From Nocardioides sp. SYSU D00065 (GTDB taxonomy: Bacteria > Actinomycetota > Actinomycetes > Propionibacteriales > Nocardioidaceae): a DNA stretch of 64,000 nucleotides. The notes beneath the pieces are model-generated. The model was not told the DNA's origin, ran no database searches, and worked only from the letters and a program-made list of their open reading frames with translations. Each line of letters starts with the position of its first letter. The first letter of the stretch is position 1. The position numbers and the translations under genes are program-made. Shown here one piece after another: positions 15,693 to 22,621 of the stretch. The DNA is taken from positions 62,001 through 126,000 of the forward strand of contig NZ_JAFMSX010000004.1 in assembly GCF_017916425.1 (NCBI RefSeq), read 5' to 3'.

Positions 15693-16079
15693 ATGAGCCT
15701 CGACACCTCGCAGTGGAATCCCTACGACCGCAACTGCCCCAGCAGGCGACTGCTGGACCGCATCGGCGACCGCTGGACCGTGCTGATCATTGGAGCGCTG
15801 TCCGACGGGCCGCACCGGTTCAAGGCGATCACCGAGCGCGTGGACGGCATCTCCCAGAAGATGCTCACCCAGACCCTGCGCGGGCTGGAGCGCGACGGTC
15901 TGGTCAAGCGCACTGTTTACCCGGTGGTGCCCCCACGCGTGGAGTACGAACTCACCGCGGCGGGACGCTCCCTGTGTGAGCCGCTGGCCGCTCTTGAGGA
16001 GTGGGCCAAAGAGCACATGAGTGGCGTGCTCGCGGCTCGCGCAACCTACGACGCGACGACCGTCGGAGCGGACGCGTGA
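15693..16079 (+). CDS. HxlR-family transcriptional regulator
   Basis: 128 residues, a single winged-helix domain. The family signature is clear: N-terminal NCPSRRLLDRIGDRWT with Cys15 at the position used by redox- or electrophile-sensing members (YodB, HypR), then GPHRFKAI and ISQKMLTQTLRGLERDGLVKR as the recognition helix, and a wing before YELTAAGRSL. It probably represses itself, the divergent secreted SnoaL gene and the downstream macrodomain-sirtuin-SnoaL genes, and releases DNA when Cys15 is modified. Its stop overlaps the GTG of the macrodomain gene (GTGA). Confidence 0.9.
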   Translation: MSLDTSQWNPYDRNCPSRRLLDRIGDRWTVLIIGALSDGPHRFKAITERVDGISQKMLTQTLRGLERDGLVKRTVYPVVPPRVEYELTAAGRSLCEPLAALEEWAKEHMSGVLAARATYDATTVGADA

Positions 16080-16900
16080 GCGCCACCGAGTTGACCCAAC
16101 GGCAAGTGGACCGCGCTGTCGTGGACCTGCTCGACCACCTCGCGCCCGAGGCTGCTGCAGAGACCGTCGGCGCGACAGCGCGTCAGCGAAGGGTCGCGCT
16201 GGCCGACGTGTTGACCGTGCGGCCGCCTGGCCCGTTGCCCGACGGTCTCGCGAGGCTCCTTGATGGCGTGTTGGCGTGGGAGAACGCCCAACGCCTGGTC
16301 ACCGACACCGCCGACTTGCCGCGTCTGCGTTTGGCGGGTGTCGGGTCGCGGATGTCGCTGTGGCAGGGCGACATCACCGCCCTTCGTGCCGATGCGATCG
16401 TCAACGCTGCCAACAACCGGATGCTCGGCTGCTTCGCCCCGGGCCATGCGTGTATCGACAACGCGATCCATGCCGTCGCCGGACCCCAACTACGCGAGGA
16501 ATGCGCCGCCCACATGGCAGCGCAGTGTCACCTCGAACCCACCGGTGCCGCCACCCTCACGGGCGGCTACCACCTACCAGCCCGGCACGTACTGCACACC
16601 GTCGGCCCCATCGTGGCGGATGGTGAACCATCCGCTGCCGACGCCGAAGCCCTCGCCTCGTGCTACCGCTCCTGCCTCGACACCGCCGACAGCCACGGCG
16701 ACATCGCCTCGGTGGCGTTCTGCTCCATTTCGACCGGCGTCTTCGGCTACCCCATTGAAGCCGCGACCGTCGTCGCCGTCGACACCGTGACCCGGTGGCT
16801 CACCGCGCATCCAGAGTCCGAGATGCAGGTCATCTTCAACACCTTCTCCGACCACGACACCACCGTGTACCGCACCACTCTCGAAGGCCGACTCCCGTGA
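16076..16900 (+). CDS. zinc-dependent macrodomain ADP-ribosyl hydrolase
   Basis: 274 residues from a GTG overlapping the HxlR stop. Residues 1-85 are a helical N-terminal part; the macrodomain follows, with D106-AIVNAANN and then C119-FAPG-H124-A-C126 inside MLGCFAPGHACIDNAIH. That Cys-His-Cys set marks the Zn-macro class, which removes ADP-ribose placed by a partner class M sirtuin (established for Staphylococcus and Streptococcus operons). Later GGYHLP, HTVGP and FCSISTGVFGYP complete the fold. It overlaps the sirtuin gene by four bases. The usual GcvH-L carrier and lipoate ligase are not next to it. Confidence 0.9.
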   Translation: MSATELTQRQVDRAVVDLLDHLAPEAAAETVGATARQRRVALADVLTVRPPGPLPDGLARLLDGVLAWENAQRLVTDTADLPRLRLAGVGSRMSLWQGDITALRADAIVNAANNRMLGCFAPGHACIDNAIHAVAGPQLREECAAHMAAQCHLEPTGAATLTGGYHLPARHVLHTVGPIVADGEPSAADAEALASCYRSCLDTADSHGDIASVAFCSISTGVFGYPIEAATVVAVDTVTRWLTAHPESEMQVIFNTFSDHDTTVYRTTLEGRLP

Positions 16901-17793
16901 CCCACACCTCCCACACCCACGCCCATCATTACGACTCCGTGCGTGGGTCGCAGAACCTGGACGCCGCGGCCGCCGCGCTCGCGGACGCCGAGCGCGTCTT
17001 CGTTGGCGCCGGGGCTGGACTGTCGGCTGCAGCCGGGTACGACTACACCGACCGCGACCGGTTCGCCGAGCTCTTCCCGTGGCTCAAGAAGGCTGGGTTC
17101 AACGCCCGCTACGAACTCATCGGCTACCCCCTCCCTCCGCGCCACCAATGGGGCTTCTGGGCCGTCCACGTCCGCGACATCCGCCTCGGCAACGAACCGT
17201 CGGCGATCTATCAGCAACTCCGCATCGCGGTCGGCGAACGCGACCACTTCGTCATGTCCTCCAACGTCGACGGCCTGTTCGCCCGCAACGGCTTCGACCC
17301 CGACCTGGTCTTCACCCCGCAAGGCGACTACGCCCTCTACCAGTGCCACTCCCCGTGTACCCGCGAGGTGTGGGATGCCCGCCCCATCTTGGAACGCGCC
17401 TACGCCACCCTCGACCCGCAGACCGGGCAGATCGACGAAGACGCCGTACCCACCTGCCCCAACTGCGGCGGCGAGGTGTACCTCAACATCAACGCCGGAC
17501 GCTTCTACATCGCCGACCACTTCGCCCCAACCGGGCGAGACCTGCAGGCTTGGCTGCGCAACGCCCAGGACACCTCCGCCAAGGTCGCCGTTCTCGACAT
17601 CGGCTCCGGCTACAACACCCCCGGCGTCATCCGCTGGCCCACCGAGCAGATCACCCGCGCACTGCCCAACGCCACCCTCATCCGGATCAACCGCGACCAC
17701 CCCGACGTGCCAGCCGACCTCACTGACCGTGCGTTCTCTCTCTCCGGAGACGCCCAGGCCTTCATCAGCCACCTCACCCGTACCAACCACTGA
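16897..17793 (+). CDS. class M sirtuin (SirTM), protein ADP-ribosyltransferase
   Basis: 298 residues from a GTG overlapping the macrodomain stop. NAD-binding GAGAGLSAAAG starts at residue 37, the N-x-D motif is S122-N123-V124-D125-G126, and the canonical catalytic His is replaced by Gln142 in PQGDY, the hallmark of SirTMs, which have ADP-ribosyltransferase rather than deacetylase activity. The zinc site is C150, C154, C187 and C190. The N-terminus is His-rich (HTSHTHAHHYD), which could bind metal. It should modify a protein whose mark the neighbouring macrodomain removes. Known SirTMs modify lipoylated GcvH-L; no such gene is present, so the target here is open. Confidence 0.9.
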   Translation: MTHTSHTHAHHYDSVRGSQNLDAAAAALADAERVFVGAGAGLSAAAGYDYTDRDRFAELFPWLKKAGFNARYELIGYPLPPRHQWGFWAVHVRDIRLGNEPSAIYQQLRIAVGERDHFVMSSNVDGLFARNGFDPDLVFTPQGDYALYQCHSPCTREVWDARPILERAYATLDPQTGQIDEDAVPTCPNCGGEVYLNINAGRFYIADHFAPTGRDLQAWLRNAQDTSAKVAVLDIGSGYNTPGVIRWPTEQITRALPNATLIRINRDHPDVPADLTDRAFSLSGDAQAFISHLTRTNH

Positions 17794-17826
17794 CCTACAA
17801 GCAACCCACGAGCCTGAAGGACGGCC

Positions 17827-18234
17827 ATGACAGCCCTCGGCACCAGCGCCACCACCACACTGGACAGGAACAAGGAGAACGTGAAGGCCTTCTACGACCT
17901 CATGTTCAACCAGAACCGACCCGCCGAAGCCATCGAGAAGTACGCCGGGGACGACTACATCCAGCACAACCCCCACGTGGGCGACGGCAAGCAGGCATTC
18001 ATCGACTACTTCAACCGCATGGCAGCCGAGTACCCCGGCAAGCACGTCGAGTTCGTCCGCTCCTTCGCCGAAGGCAACCACGTCATCCTTCACTGCCACC
18101 AGACCTGGCCCGGCGACCTCGAATACGCAGGCATCGACATCTTCCGCCTCGACGACAACGGCAAGGTCGTCGAACACTGGGACGTGCTCCAACCCCTACC
18201 CGAGCACCCCAACAACCCCAACGGGATGTTCTGA
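17827..18234 (+). CDS. cytosolic SnoaL-like / NTF2-fold protein
   Basis: 135 residues, 33 bases after the sirtuin gene, with GAAGGA upstream of the ATG. No signal peptide. One NTF2/SnoaL domain (COG4922 style) with VKAFYDLMFN, DDYIQHNPHVGDGKQAF, GNHVILHCHQTW and IDIFRLDDNGKVVEHWDVLQP. It matches the secreted paralogue at 14956-15537 in each of these blocks. As the last solid gene of the HxlR-macrodomain-sirtuin run it may be an enzyme acting on the stress compound, or a protein marked by ADP-ribosylation. No function is proven. Confidence 0.88.
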   Translation: MTALGTSATTTLDRNKENVKAFYDLMFNQNRPAEAIEKYAGDDYIQHNPHVGDGKQAFIDYFNRMAAEYPGKHVEFVRSFAEGNHVILHCHQTWPGDLEYAGIDIFRLDDNGKVVEHWDVLQPLPEHPNNPNGMF

Positions 18235-18365
18235 TGTCCGAGCCCAGCCAACTGCCTTGCCTCTGCGAGTGGACCCGCGAACCCGGTCGCACCTGGCGCC
18301 AGAATGCCTGGACGGGCCTCAAGGCTCGCGTCCACCGCTGGAGGCACAACGCAAACCGCTCATAG
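18234..18365 (+). CDS. short Trp/Arg-rich peptide
   Basis: 43 codons; the ATG overlaps the SnoaL stop (TGATG), so it would be translated by coupling. The product (MSEPSQLPCLCEWTREPG and then WRQNAWTGLKARVHRWRH) is basic with four tryptophans and a C-x-C. It could be a real small partner of the cassette or a chance frame. No family is recognised. Confidence 0.4.
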   Translation: MSEPSQLPCLCEWTREPGRTWRQNAWTGLKARVHRWRHNANRS

Positions 18366-18424
18366 GAGGATCCCGCCGAGACTGAGCGTCACTGGCGATG
18401 CCGTCCGCAGATCGGCAGATCCGG

Positions 18425-18862
18425 TCACCGCTGACCCACCCTGCGCACAACCCGGCGCTCACGAGCGGCCCTTGCCGCGACCAGTAGCTCGAGCAGGTCG
18501 AGCCGGAACCATCGTCGCCCGCCGGCGACCGTGCACGGCACCTGCCCACGCGCCGCCCGGCCCTTGATCGCGACCTCTGTGCAGCCCAGGACCGCCGCTG
18601 CCGCAGGGGCGAGCAGCCACTCGTGCTCGTCGTTTGGCGGCCGCGGCCCGATCGGCGCGGGCCGAAGTTGCCGCTCTTCGCGCTCAGCTACTGCTGCGGC
18701 ACGCGCCGCCGCGAGCTCGAGAACCGCGACCCGGGACAGCGACGGGCGTCCCGCGCGCGGGGTGAGGTCGCCGCGCCGGACCATCTTCGGCACCGCGCTG
18801 ACGTGCACTCCGAGCAGTTCCGCTGCCTCGCGCTGCGTCACCCAGGCGGTGCCGTCAGACAT
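18425..18862 (-). CDS. protein with two MerR/excisionase-like HTH domains
   Basis: 145 residues from ATG 18862; the frame is open to 19003 but the upstream part lacks protein character. Domain 1 (about 5-45) reads WVTQREAAELLGVHVSAVPK, a standard HTH. Domain 2 (about 80-140) reads LAPAAAAVLGCTEVAIKGRAARGQVPC with a YxV/WF wing (GRRWFRLDLLELL). Tandem HTH_17-type domains are typical of phage excisionases and directionality or copy-control factors. It is close to the attachment site end of the prophage, which fits such a role, but no integrase is nearby in the window. Confidence 0.7.
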   Translation of the reverse strand: MSDGTAWVTQREAAELLGVHVSAVPKMVRRGDLTPRAGRPSLSRVAVLELAAARAAAVAEREERQLRPAPIGPRPPNDEHEWLLAPAAAAVLGCTEVAIKGRAARGQVPCTVAGGRRWFRLDLLELLVAARAARERRVVRRVGQR

Positions 18863-18991
18863 GGTCGCCACGCTAGACCAGTTCGCGGCCGGGTCAGTCT
18901 TTAGTTGCAGAAGGGGGCGAAGCGCCCCCGACGTGAACGTGTCGGTGGCACCGTGCGCCCGCAAGCACTGCCACGACCCACGGGGAGAACC

Positions 18992-19696
18992 ATGCTCAAG
19001 CACCTATCCAAAGCGCTGACGCTCCTTGTTATCGCGCTCAGCTTCGCCAGCCTGACCCAGTCGCCAGCCGGCGCCACCAAGATGCTCGACCGCGACTGCG
19101 GCGACTTCCCGAGCCAGGCCGCCGCTCAGAACTTCTTCAACAGCCTCGCGGGTGACCCGCACGGCCTCGACGCCGACGGCAACGGCATCGCCTGCGAGTC
19201 CAACCCGTGCCCGTGCATCGGCCGCGGCAACCCCGGACCGCAGAACCCGACCAACCCGCCGCCGCAGCAGCCGGCGCCCGACCCCATCCGCCGGGAGACC
19301 GGCAACGTCACTGCGATCGTTGACGGCGACACCCTCAAGGTCCGCCTCCGCAACGGACCCATCGTGTCCGTCCGCATGCTCGGCATCAACACGCCCGAGC
19401 GTGGCCGCTGCGGCTACGGCGAAGCCAGTGACAACCTCCGCAAGCTCGCCCCAGTCGGGTCGACCGTCCACCTGGTCTCCGACCGCACCCAGGCGCTCAA
19501 GGACCGCTACGGCCGTCTCCTGCGCTACGTCGCGCGCCAGGGTGGCTTCAAAGATCTGTCCTACCGTCAGGCGTGGAACGGCTTCACCAAGCCCTACGTC
19601 TTCGGCGGCAAGCCCGTCGCTCGCCACCGCGACTACGTCCGCGCCATCAACAACGCGCGCAACAACGCCCGCGGCCTCTGGAGTGGCTGCTGGTGA
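18992..19696 (+). CDS. secreted thermonuclease with excalibur domain
   Basis: 234 residues from ATG with GGGGAG upstream. Residues 1-28 are a signal peptide (LTLLVIALSFASLTQSPAGA). An excalibur calcium-binding domain (DRDCGDF...DADGNGIACE, about 32-70) leads through a Pro/Asn linker to a staphylococcal-nuclease domain (about 103-232). The catalytic triad equivalents are R128, E144 and R175 (VRMLGINTPE, CGYGE, DRYGRLL). It should cut extracellular DNA and RNA. Excalibur plus nuclease in this order is usual in actinobacteria; carriage on a prophage is less usual. It is followed by a strong terminator and is a single-gene unit. Confidence 0.88.
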   Translation: MLKHLSKALTLLVIALSFASLTQSPAGATKMLDRDCGDFPSQAAAQNFFNSLAGDPHGLDADGNGIACESNPCPCIGRGNPGPQNPTNPPPQQPAPDPIRRETGNVTAIVDGDTLKVRLRNGPIVSVRMLGINTPERGRCGYGEASDNLRKLAPVGSTVHLVSDRTQALKDRYGRLLRYVARQGGFKDLSYRQAWNGFTKPYVFGGKPVARHRDYVRAINNARNNARGLWSGCW

Positions 19697-19708
19697 CCTG
19701 ACCTTCAC

Positions 19709-19744
19709 AAGGCCCCGACCCGCGACCCAGCGGGTCGGGGCCTT
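19709..19744 (+). terminator. terminator of the thermonuclease gene
   Basis: A perfect 15-bp inverted repeat (AAGGCCCCGACCCGC / GCGGGTCGGGGCCTT) around a 6-base loop, 13 bases after the stop codon. Confidence 0.88.
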
Positions 19745-19803
19745 CGTCGCTACGCAGGAGAGCCAGCCACGATCAGCACTCGGCTCGCCGCCGGTCATGC
19801 TTC

Positions 19804-20250
19804 CTAAGACGGCTCGGCCTTGCGGCCAGCGGTCACCACAGCGGCGCGCGGGATCACGTAGTCACGGCCCACCTGGGTAGCAGGCAGCGACCGCTCCTTG
19901 ATCCGCTGCAGCACGCGCTGCCTCGACACGCCCAGCAGCTCGGCTGCTTCCGACACACTCACCAGCTCGGGCGTGGGAGCCCACCCCTGGCGCGTGTCGA
20001 ACTCGTCCTCAGTCATGGCCTCGCAGACGATCGCGTGAGCCCCCATGGCGGCCTCGACGACCGCGACCGCGGACGCCACGGCCTGGCGCAGCGACTGCCC
20101 GGGCACGCTCAGCGTCGCAGAGCGGAACCCGCGAGCGCTGTTGCCGAGCGCGGGACTGAACGCCTCGAGCTCGTCGGTGATGCGGTCGACGTCGGCTGCG
20201 ACCAGCGGCTTCTTGTCGTCGACCTCGATGGTGACGGTGTAGTTCTGCAT
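19804..20250 (-). CDS. HTH protein with an antitoxin-like N-terminal domain
   Basis: 148 residues from ATG 20250. The N-terminal 95 residues start YTVTIEVDD and contain SATLSVPGQSLRQAVASAVAVVE, a beta-alpha fold reminiscent of HicB-type antitoxins. The C-terminus is an excisionase-like HTH (LVSVSEAAELLGVSRQRVLQRI, then PATQVGRDYVIPRAAV). It lies downstream of a HicA-like gene on the same strand, in the toxin-then-antitoxin order of hicAB. A strong hairpin separates the two, so they may not be fully co-transcribed. The alternative is a plain phage regulator. Confidence 0.65.
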   Translation of the reverse strand: MQNYTVTIEVDDKKPLVAADVDRITDELEAFSPALGNSARGFRSATLSVPGQSLRQAVASAVAVVEAAMGAHAIVCEAMTEDEFDTRQGWAPTPELVSVSEAAELLGVSRQRVLQRIKERSLPATQVGRDYVIPRAAVVTAGRKAEPS

Positions 20251-20289
20251 GTTCCGGTCCTCGATCCCTTGGTCCTAGAGTGGCGGGTC

Positions 20290-20322
20290 GAGGACCGGGG
20301 CGATAACCGCGCCCCGGTCCTC
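20290..20322 (-). terminator. hairpin between the HicA-like and HTH genes
   Basis: A perfect 13-bp inverted repeat (GAGGACCGGGGCG / CGCCCCGGTCCTC) around a 7-base loop, eleven bases past the HicA-like stop. It would end or weaken transcription before the HTH gene, or act as a processing stem. Confidence 0.7.
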
Positions 20323-20333
20323 TTCATGTCCGC

Positions 20334-20531
20334 CTACGGCGGCCACTTGAACCCGGCCCTACGAGCCTTGGCGATGCCGTTCTTCATGGCCCGCCAGTCG
20401 CTCGCCGTGCCGGAGAACGTCGTCACCAGCCGCCCCTCGCGGTACACCATCAGGTGTCCCTTGCGGGTGACCTCGACGTCGAAGCCCTGAGCCTTCAGCG
20501 CCTTGACGACCTTCTTCATGTCCTTGTCCAT
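20334..20531 (-). CDS. HicA-like small RNA-binding protein
   Basis: 65 residues. The ATG at 20531 is chosen because AGGAGG lies eight bases upstream; an in-frame GTG at 20540 overlaps that site. The sequence (VVKALKAQGFDVEVTRKGHLMVY, then GRLVTTFSGTASDWRAMKNGIAKAR) has the size and beta-alpha pattern of the HicA/YcfA dsRBD fold, with the catalytic-type His in KGHLMV. HicA toxins cut mRNA; many phage homologues are unstudied. It has its own strong promoter with a palindromic operator overlapping the -35 box. Confidence 0.65.
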   Translation of the reverse strand: MDKDMKKVVKALKAQGFDVEVTRKGHLMVYREGRLVTTFSGTASDWRAMKNGIAKARRAGFKWPP

Positions 20532-20554
20532 ATCTTCCACCTCCTCTCGCTTAC

Positions 20555-20594
20555 TGACAAGTCAATTGTATCACATGGCTTGTCATATGACAAG
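20555..20594 (-). promoter_or_regulatory. sigma70-type promoter with palindromic operator
   Basis: Read on the minus strand: TTGTCA (20593-20588), a 17-base spacer, then TACAAT (20570-20565), followed about 20 bases later by AGGAGG and the HicA-like ATG. The -35 box lies inside a perfect 16-bp palindrome, CTTGTCATATGACAAG (20579-20594), and a related site TGACAAGTCA (20555-20564) lies just past the -10. Two sites flanking the core promoter are typical of autorepression. This is an AT-rich island in otherwise GC-rich DNA. Confidence 0.8.
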
Positions 20595-20680
20595 GTCGGA
20601 AGACCGGCCCGTCGCGCCGCTGTCGGTCGGCTTCCCTACGGTCCGGCGACATGACTGAACTGACCGCCTAAGACCAGGCC

Positions 20681-20905
20681 GTGCTCAACTTCGAACGGCA
20701 GTGGTGGAAGTACGCCGGCGCCAAGGAAGCGGCCATCCGCGCCACCTTTGACTGCTCCCCCACCCGCTACTACCAGCAGGTGAACGCGATCATCGACAAG
20801 CCCGAGGCGCTCGCCCACGACCCGCTCGTGGTCCGCCGACTCCGCCGACTGCGGTCGGCTCGAGCGCGCCAGCGCAGCGCGCGACGGCTGCAGCTCGACG
20901 CCTGA
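20681..20905 (+). CDS. DUF3263-domain protein with a stop near its start
   Basis: 74 residues from GTG 20681. The family core is clear: FERQWWKYAGAKEAAIR, SPTRYYQQVNAIID, ALAHDPLVVRRLRRLR. Family members usually start MTEL followed by about eight residues; here ATG 20651 gives MTELTA and then TAA at 20669, after which DQAVLNF continues in frame. So either a stop mutation has forced use of the GTG, or the protein is lost. Function is unknown; DUF3263 is a DNA-binding-like sigma-region fold common in actinobacteria and their phages. It is the last gene before the attachment site. Confidence 0.7.
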   Translation: MLNFERQWWKYAGAKEAAIRATFDCSPTRYYQQVNAIIDKPEALAHDPLVVRRLRRLRSARARQRSARRLQLDA

Positions 20906-21029
20906 GCCGCGAGCCGTGCGCCCGCCGTGCGCCCGCACCCCATTCCGACGGCGACGTCATGGACGCCCACGACACGCACGTCGAGCGGCGCTGACGGGGT
21001 CCCCCTCGTCACCTGCAGGTGTCCGCTCG

Positions 21030-21074
21030 TTGACACGGAAGAGGTCACTGGTTCAAACCCAGTATCGCCCACCA
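21030..21074 (+). other. prophage attachment site: 3' half of tRNA-Val(GAC)
   Basis: From TTGACAC (anticodon loop with GAC) through GGAAG, GAGGTC, a T arm (ACTGG-TTCAAAC-CCAGT) and acceptor strand ATCGCCC-ACCA, this is a perfect tRNA-Val 3' half. The expected 5' half (GGGCGAT..., D arm, CTTCC) is absent; the bases before the loop are unrelated. A tRNA 3' end starting at the anticodon loop is the standard core of a tyrosine-integrase attachment site. The intact tRNA should stand at the other prophage end, left of the window. This sets the prophage border at about 21.03 kb. Confidence 0.85.
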
Positions 21075-21091
21075 GCACTCATGCAGACGAG

Positions 21092-21121
21092 AGGCCGGTT
21101 CCCGTGCGGGAACCGGCCTTT
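21092..21121 (+). terminator. terminator after the tRNA half
   Basis: A GGCCGGTTCCC / GGGAACCGGCC stem with loop GTGC and TTTCG after it, 18 bases beyond the tRNA CCA end. It is probably the original host terminator of the tRNA-Val transcript. The next 154 bases, to the PIG-L gene, show nothing I can support. Confidence 0.8.
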
Positions 21122-21275
21122 CGCGCACGTTGGACTCCATCCCGCCGTGGGGATCTGTCGCAGGCCCCGCTCAGTTCTCGTTCAATCCCTGCTTGCGCGA
21201 GTCGAGGGCGTCCTCGTCATGCTCAAGGGCGTTGATGTCGGCCTCTGCTGAGGACGCTCCGAGGACTCGCAGCAC

Positions 21276-22010
21276 CTAGCGGTCCACATCCAGCTCCCAG
21301 CGGCTGTACCACTCGGTGCCGAGCAGCTTGGTGCGTACGTCGGGCGCCATGGCAGCAATCAGTCCCGGCAGGGCGCCGCGCTGCACCTCGGACCGGTGGC
21401 ACAGGATCGCATCGATCTTCTTGTCGAGCCATGGCGTCACGTCGATGGTCAACGTGACCTGCTCGTCCGGAACGCTGTACCTGGCTCGCCCAGGTCCGAT
21501 GGCGGTCACGAGGGTCGGCAGGGCTGAGTGCGGGTGGGTCGCGAGGTAGAGGTGTCGCGCGGCCCAGGGCGGGCCTGCCTCCGGATGCAGGCCGTTCGCC
21601 GCTGCTGCGCGAGCCGCGACGACGGTCGCTCGGTGCGTCCGGCGGTGATCGCGATGCCCGGTGACCCCGCCGTACGCGTCGTGAGTCACGATCGTGTCCG
21701 GGCGGAAGTCGCGGATGTGCTCGACCAGCTTCGCCACCACCTCCTCGAGGGGCGCGTCGCAGAGGCGTGGACGGTCCATCGCCGACTCAGGTACGTGCGC
21801 GTCGGCATAGCCGAGGAGCCTGGGCGGGTCCGCCCCGAGAGTCAGGAGCGCCTCGGCCAGCTCGATCGCGCGACGACTTTCCGCACCCCAGGTCGGCGTC
21901 ACCACGGCCGCCCGTCCCCCGAGGCTCGCGGTACGGGCGATCAACCCGCCGGCGGACAACGACTCATCGTCAGGATGCGCGAAGACCGCCAGCACGCTCG
22001 GCACCGTCAT
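21276..22010 (-). CDS. PIG-L family deacetylase
   Basis: 244 residues. ATG 22010 is preferred (GGAAG nine bases upstream); ATG 22019 is also possible. The PIG-L zinc motif AHPDDESL lies at residues 10-17, with the second ligand cluster THDAYGGVTGHRDHRRTH near 105-122. These enzymes remove N-acetyl groups from sugars, as in mycothiol biosynthesis (MshB) and mycothiol S-conjugate amidase (Mca). The substrate here cannot be told from sequence alone; it stands alone and not with mycothiol genes. It is the first host gene after the prophage. Confidence 0.85.
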   Translation of the reverse strand: MTVPSVLAVFAHPDDESLSAGGLIARTASLGGRAAVVTPTWGAESRRAIELAEALLTLGADPPRLLGYADAHVPESAMDRPRLCDAPLEEVVAKLVEHIRDFRPDTIVTHDAYGGVTGHRDHRRTHRATVVAARAAAANGLHPEAGPPWAARHLYLATHPHSALPTLVTAIGPGRARYSVPDEQVTLTIDVTPWLDKKIDAILCHRSEVQRGALPGLIAAMAPDVRTKLLGTEWYSRWELDVDR

Positions 22011-22132
22011 GCGAGCCATCTTCCACAGGTGCCGCGGGGACGTGCACGACAGGTGGCGAAACGACAGGCCTGACGCGACCCACGAGCCGGATGTGACCCT
22101 GACAGCGGTGACCCGGTGGGAGACTCGCTGGT

Positions 22133-22528
22133 ATGACCGAGCTCGACCACGCGACGGCACTGCGCCTGGGTGGGTGGGACCCGCGGTACGCCGTCGTGCT
22201 GGCGACGGCCGCCCGCGACGGAGTCGCTGCGGCCCTGGTGGACACGAACGGCGACGGCGCGGACGTCGACCTCGACGAGTACAAGCAGGGACCGGACGGG
22301 CGCTGGGTCGAGGTGAGCAGCGGCAACTGCGACGACAGCGGCGCGTTCTCGACGGGCTACATGGCGCTGGCGTGGGGCCGAGCCGGTCCGCGAGCCACCG
22401 TCGAGGTCGAGCACGACGCAGTCAGGTACACCGTCCAGGCCTCCGATGCAGGATGGTGGATGTTCGTGGTCCCCAGCCGCTCCACCGAGGAGCCGAAGGT
22501 CGTGTCGCGCGACGGGCCAGGCGCTTGA
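22133..22528 (+). CDS. hypothetical protein
   Basis: 131 residues, divergent from the PIG-L gene. A beta-rich protein with an acidic repeat-like stretch (TNGDGADVDLDEYKQGPDGRW) and WGRAGPRATVEVEHDAVRYTV near the C-terminus. There are no membrane segments and no catalytic motif I can name. The composition and codon use match the host genes around it. Confidence 0.65.
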   Translation: MTELDHATALRLGGWDPRYAVVLATAARDGVAAALVDTNGDGADVDLDEYKQGPDGRWVEVSSGNCDDSGAFSTGYMALAWGRAGPRATVEVEHDAVRYTVQASDAGWWMFVVPSRSTEEPKVVSRDGPGA

Positions 22529-22621
22529 CGATCGGACCTCAGATTCAAGGGGTCGCTCGTGCCGCAACCAAAGCCGCGCTCGTGCAAGCATGTCCCCCAG
22601 CACGCGCCGACGGAGGAACGC

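Noticed and set aside
20960..21074. A complete tRNA gene at the prophage border
   Set aside because: No GGGCGAT acceptor strand or D arm is found upstream; only the 3' half from the anticodon loop is present.
20770..21078. Minus-strand ORF of 102 codons starting MLVGDTGFEPVTSSV
   Set aside because: This start is the well-known false translation of a tRNA antisense strand; the ORF begins in the tRNA-Val remnant and the rest lacks protein character.
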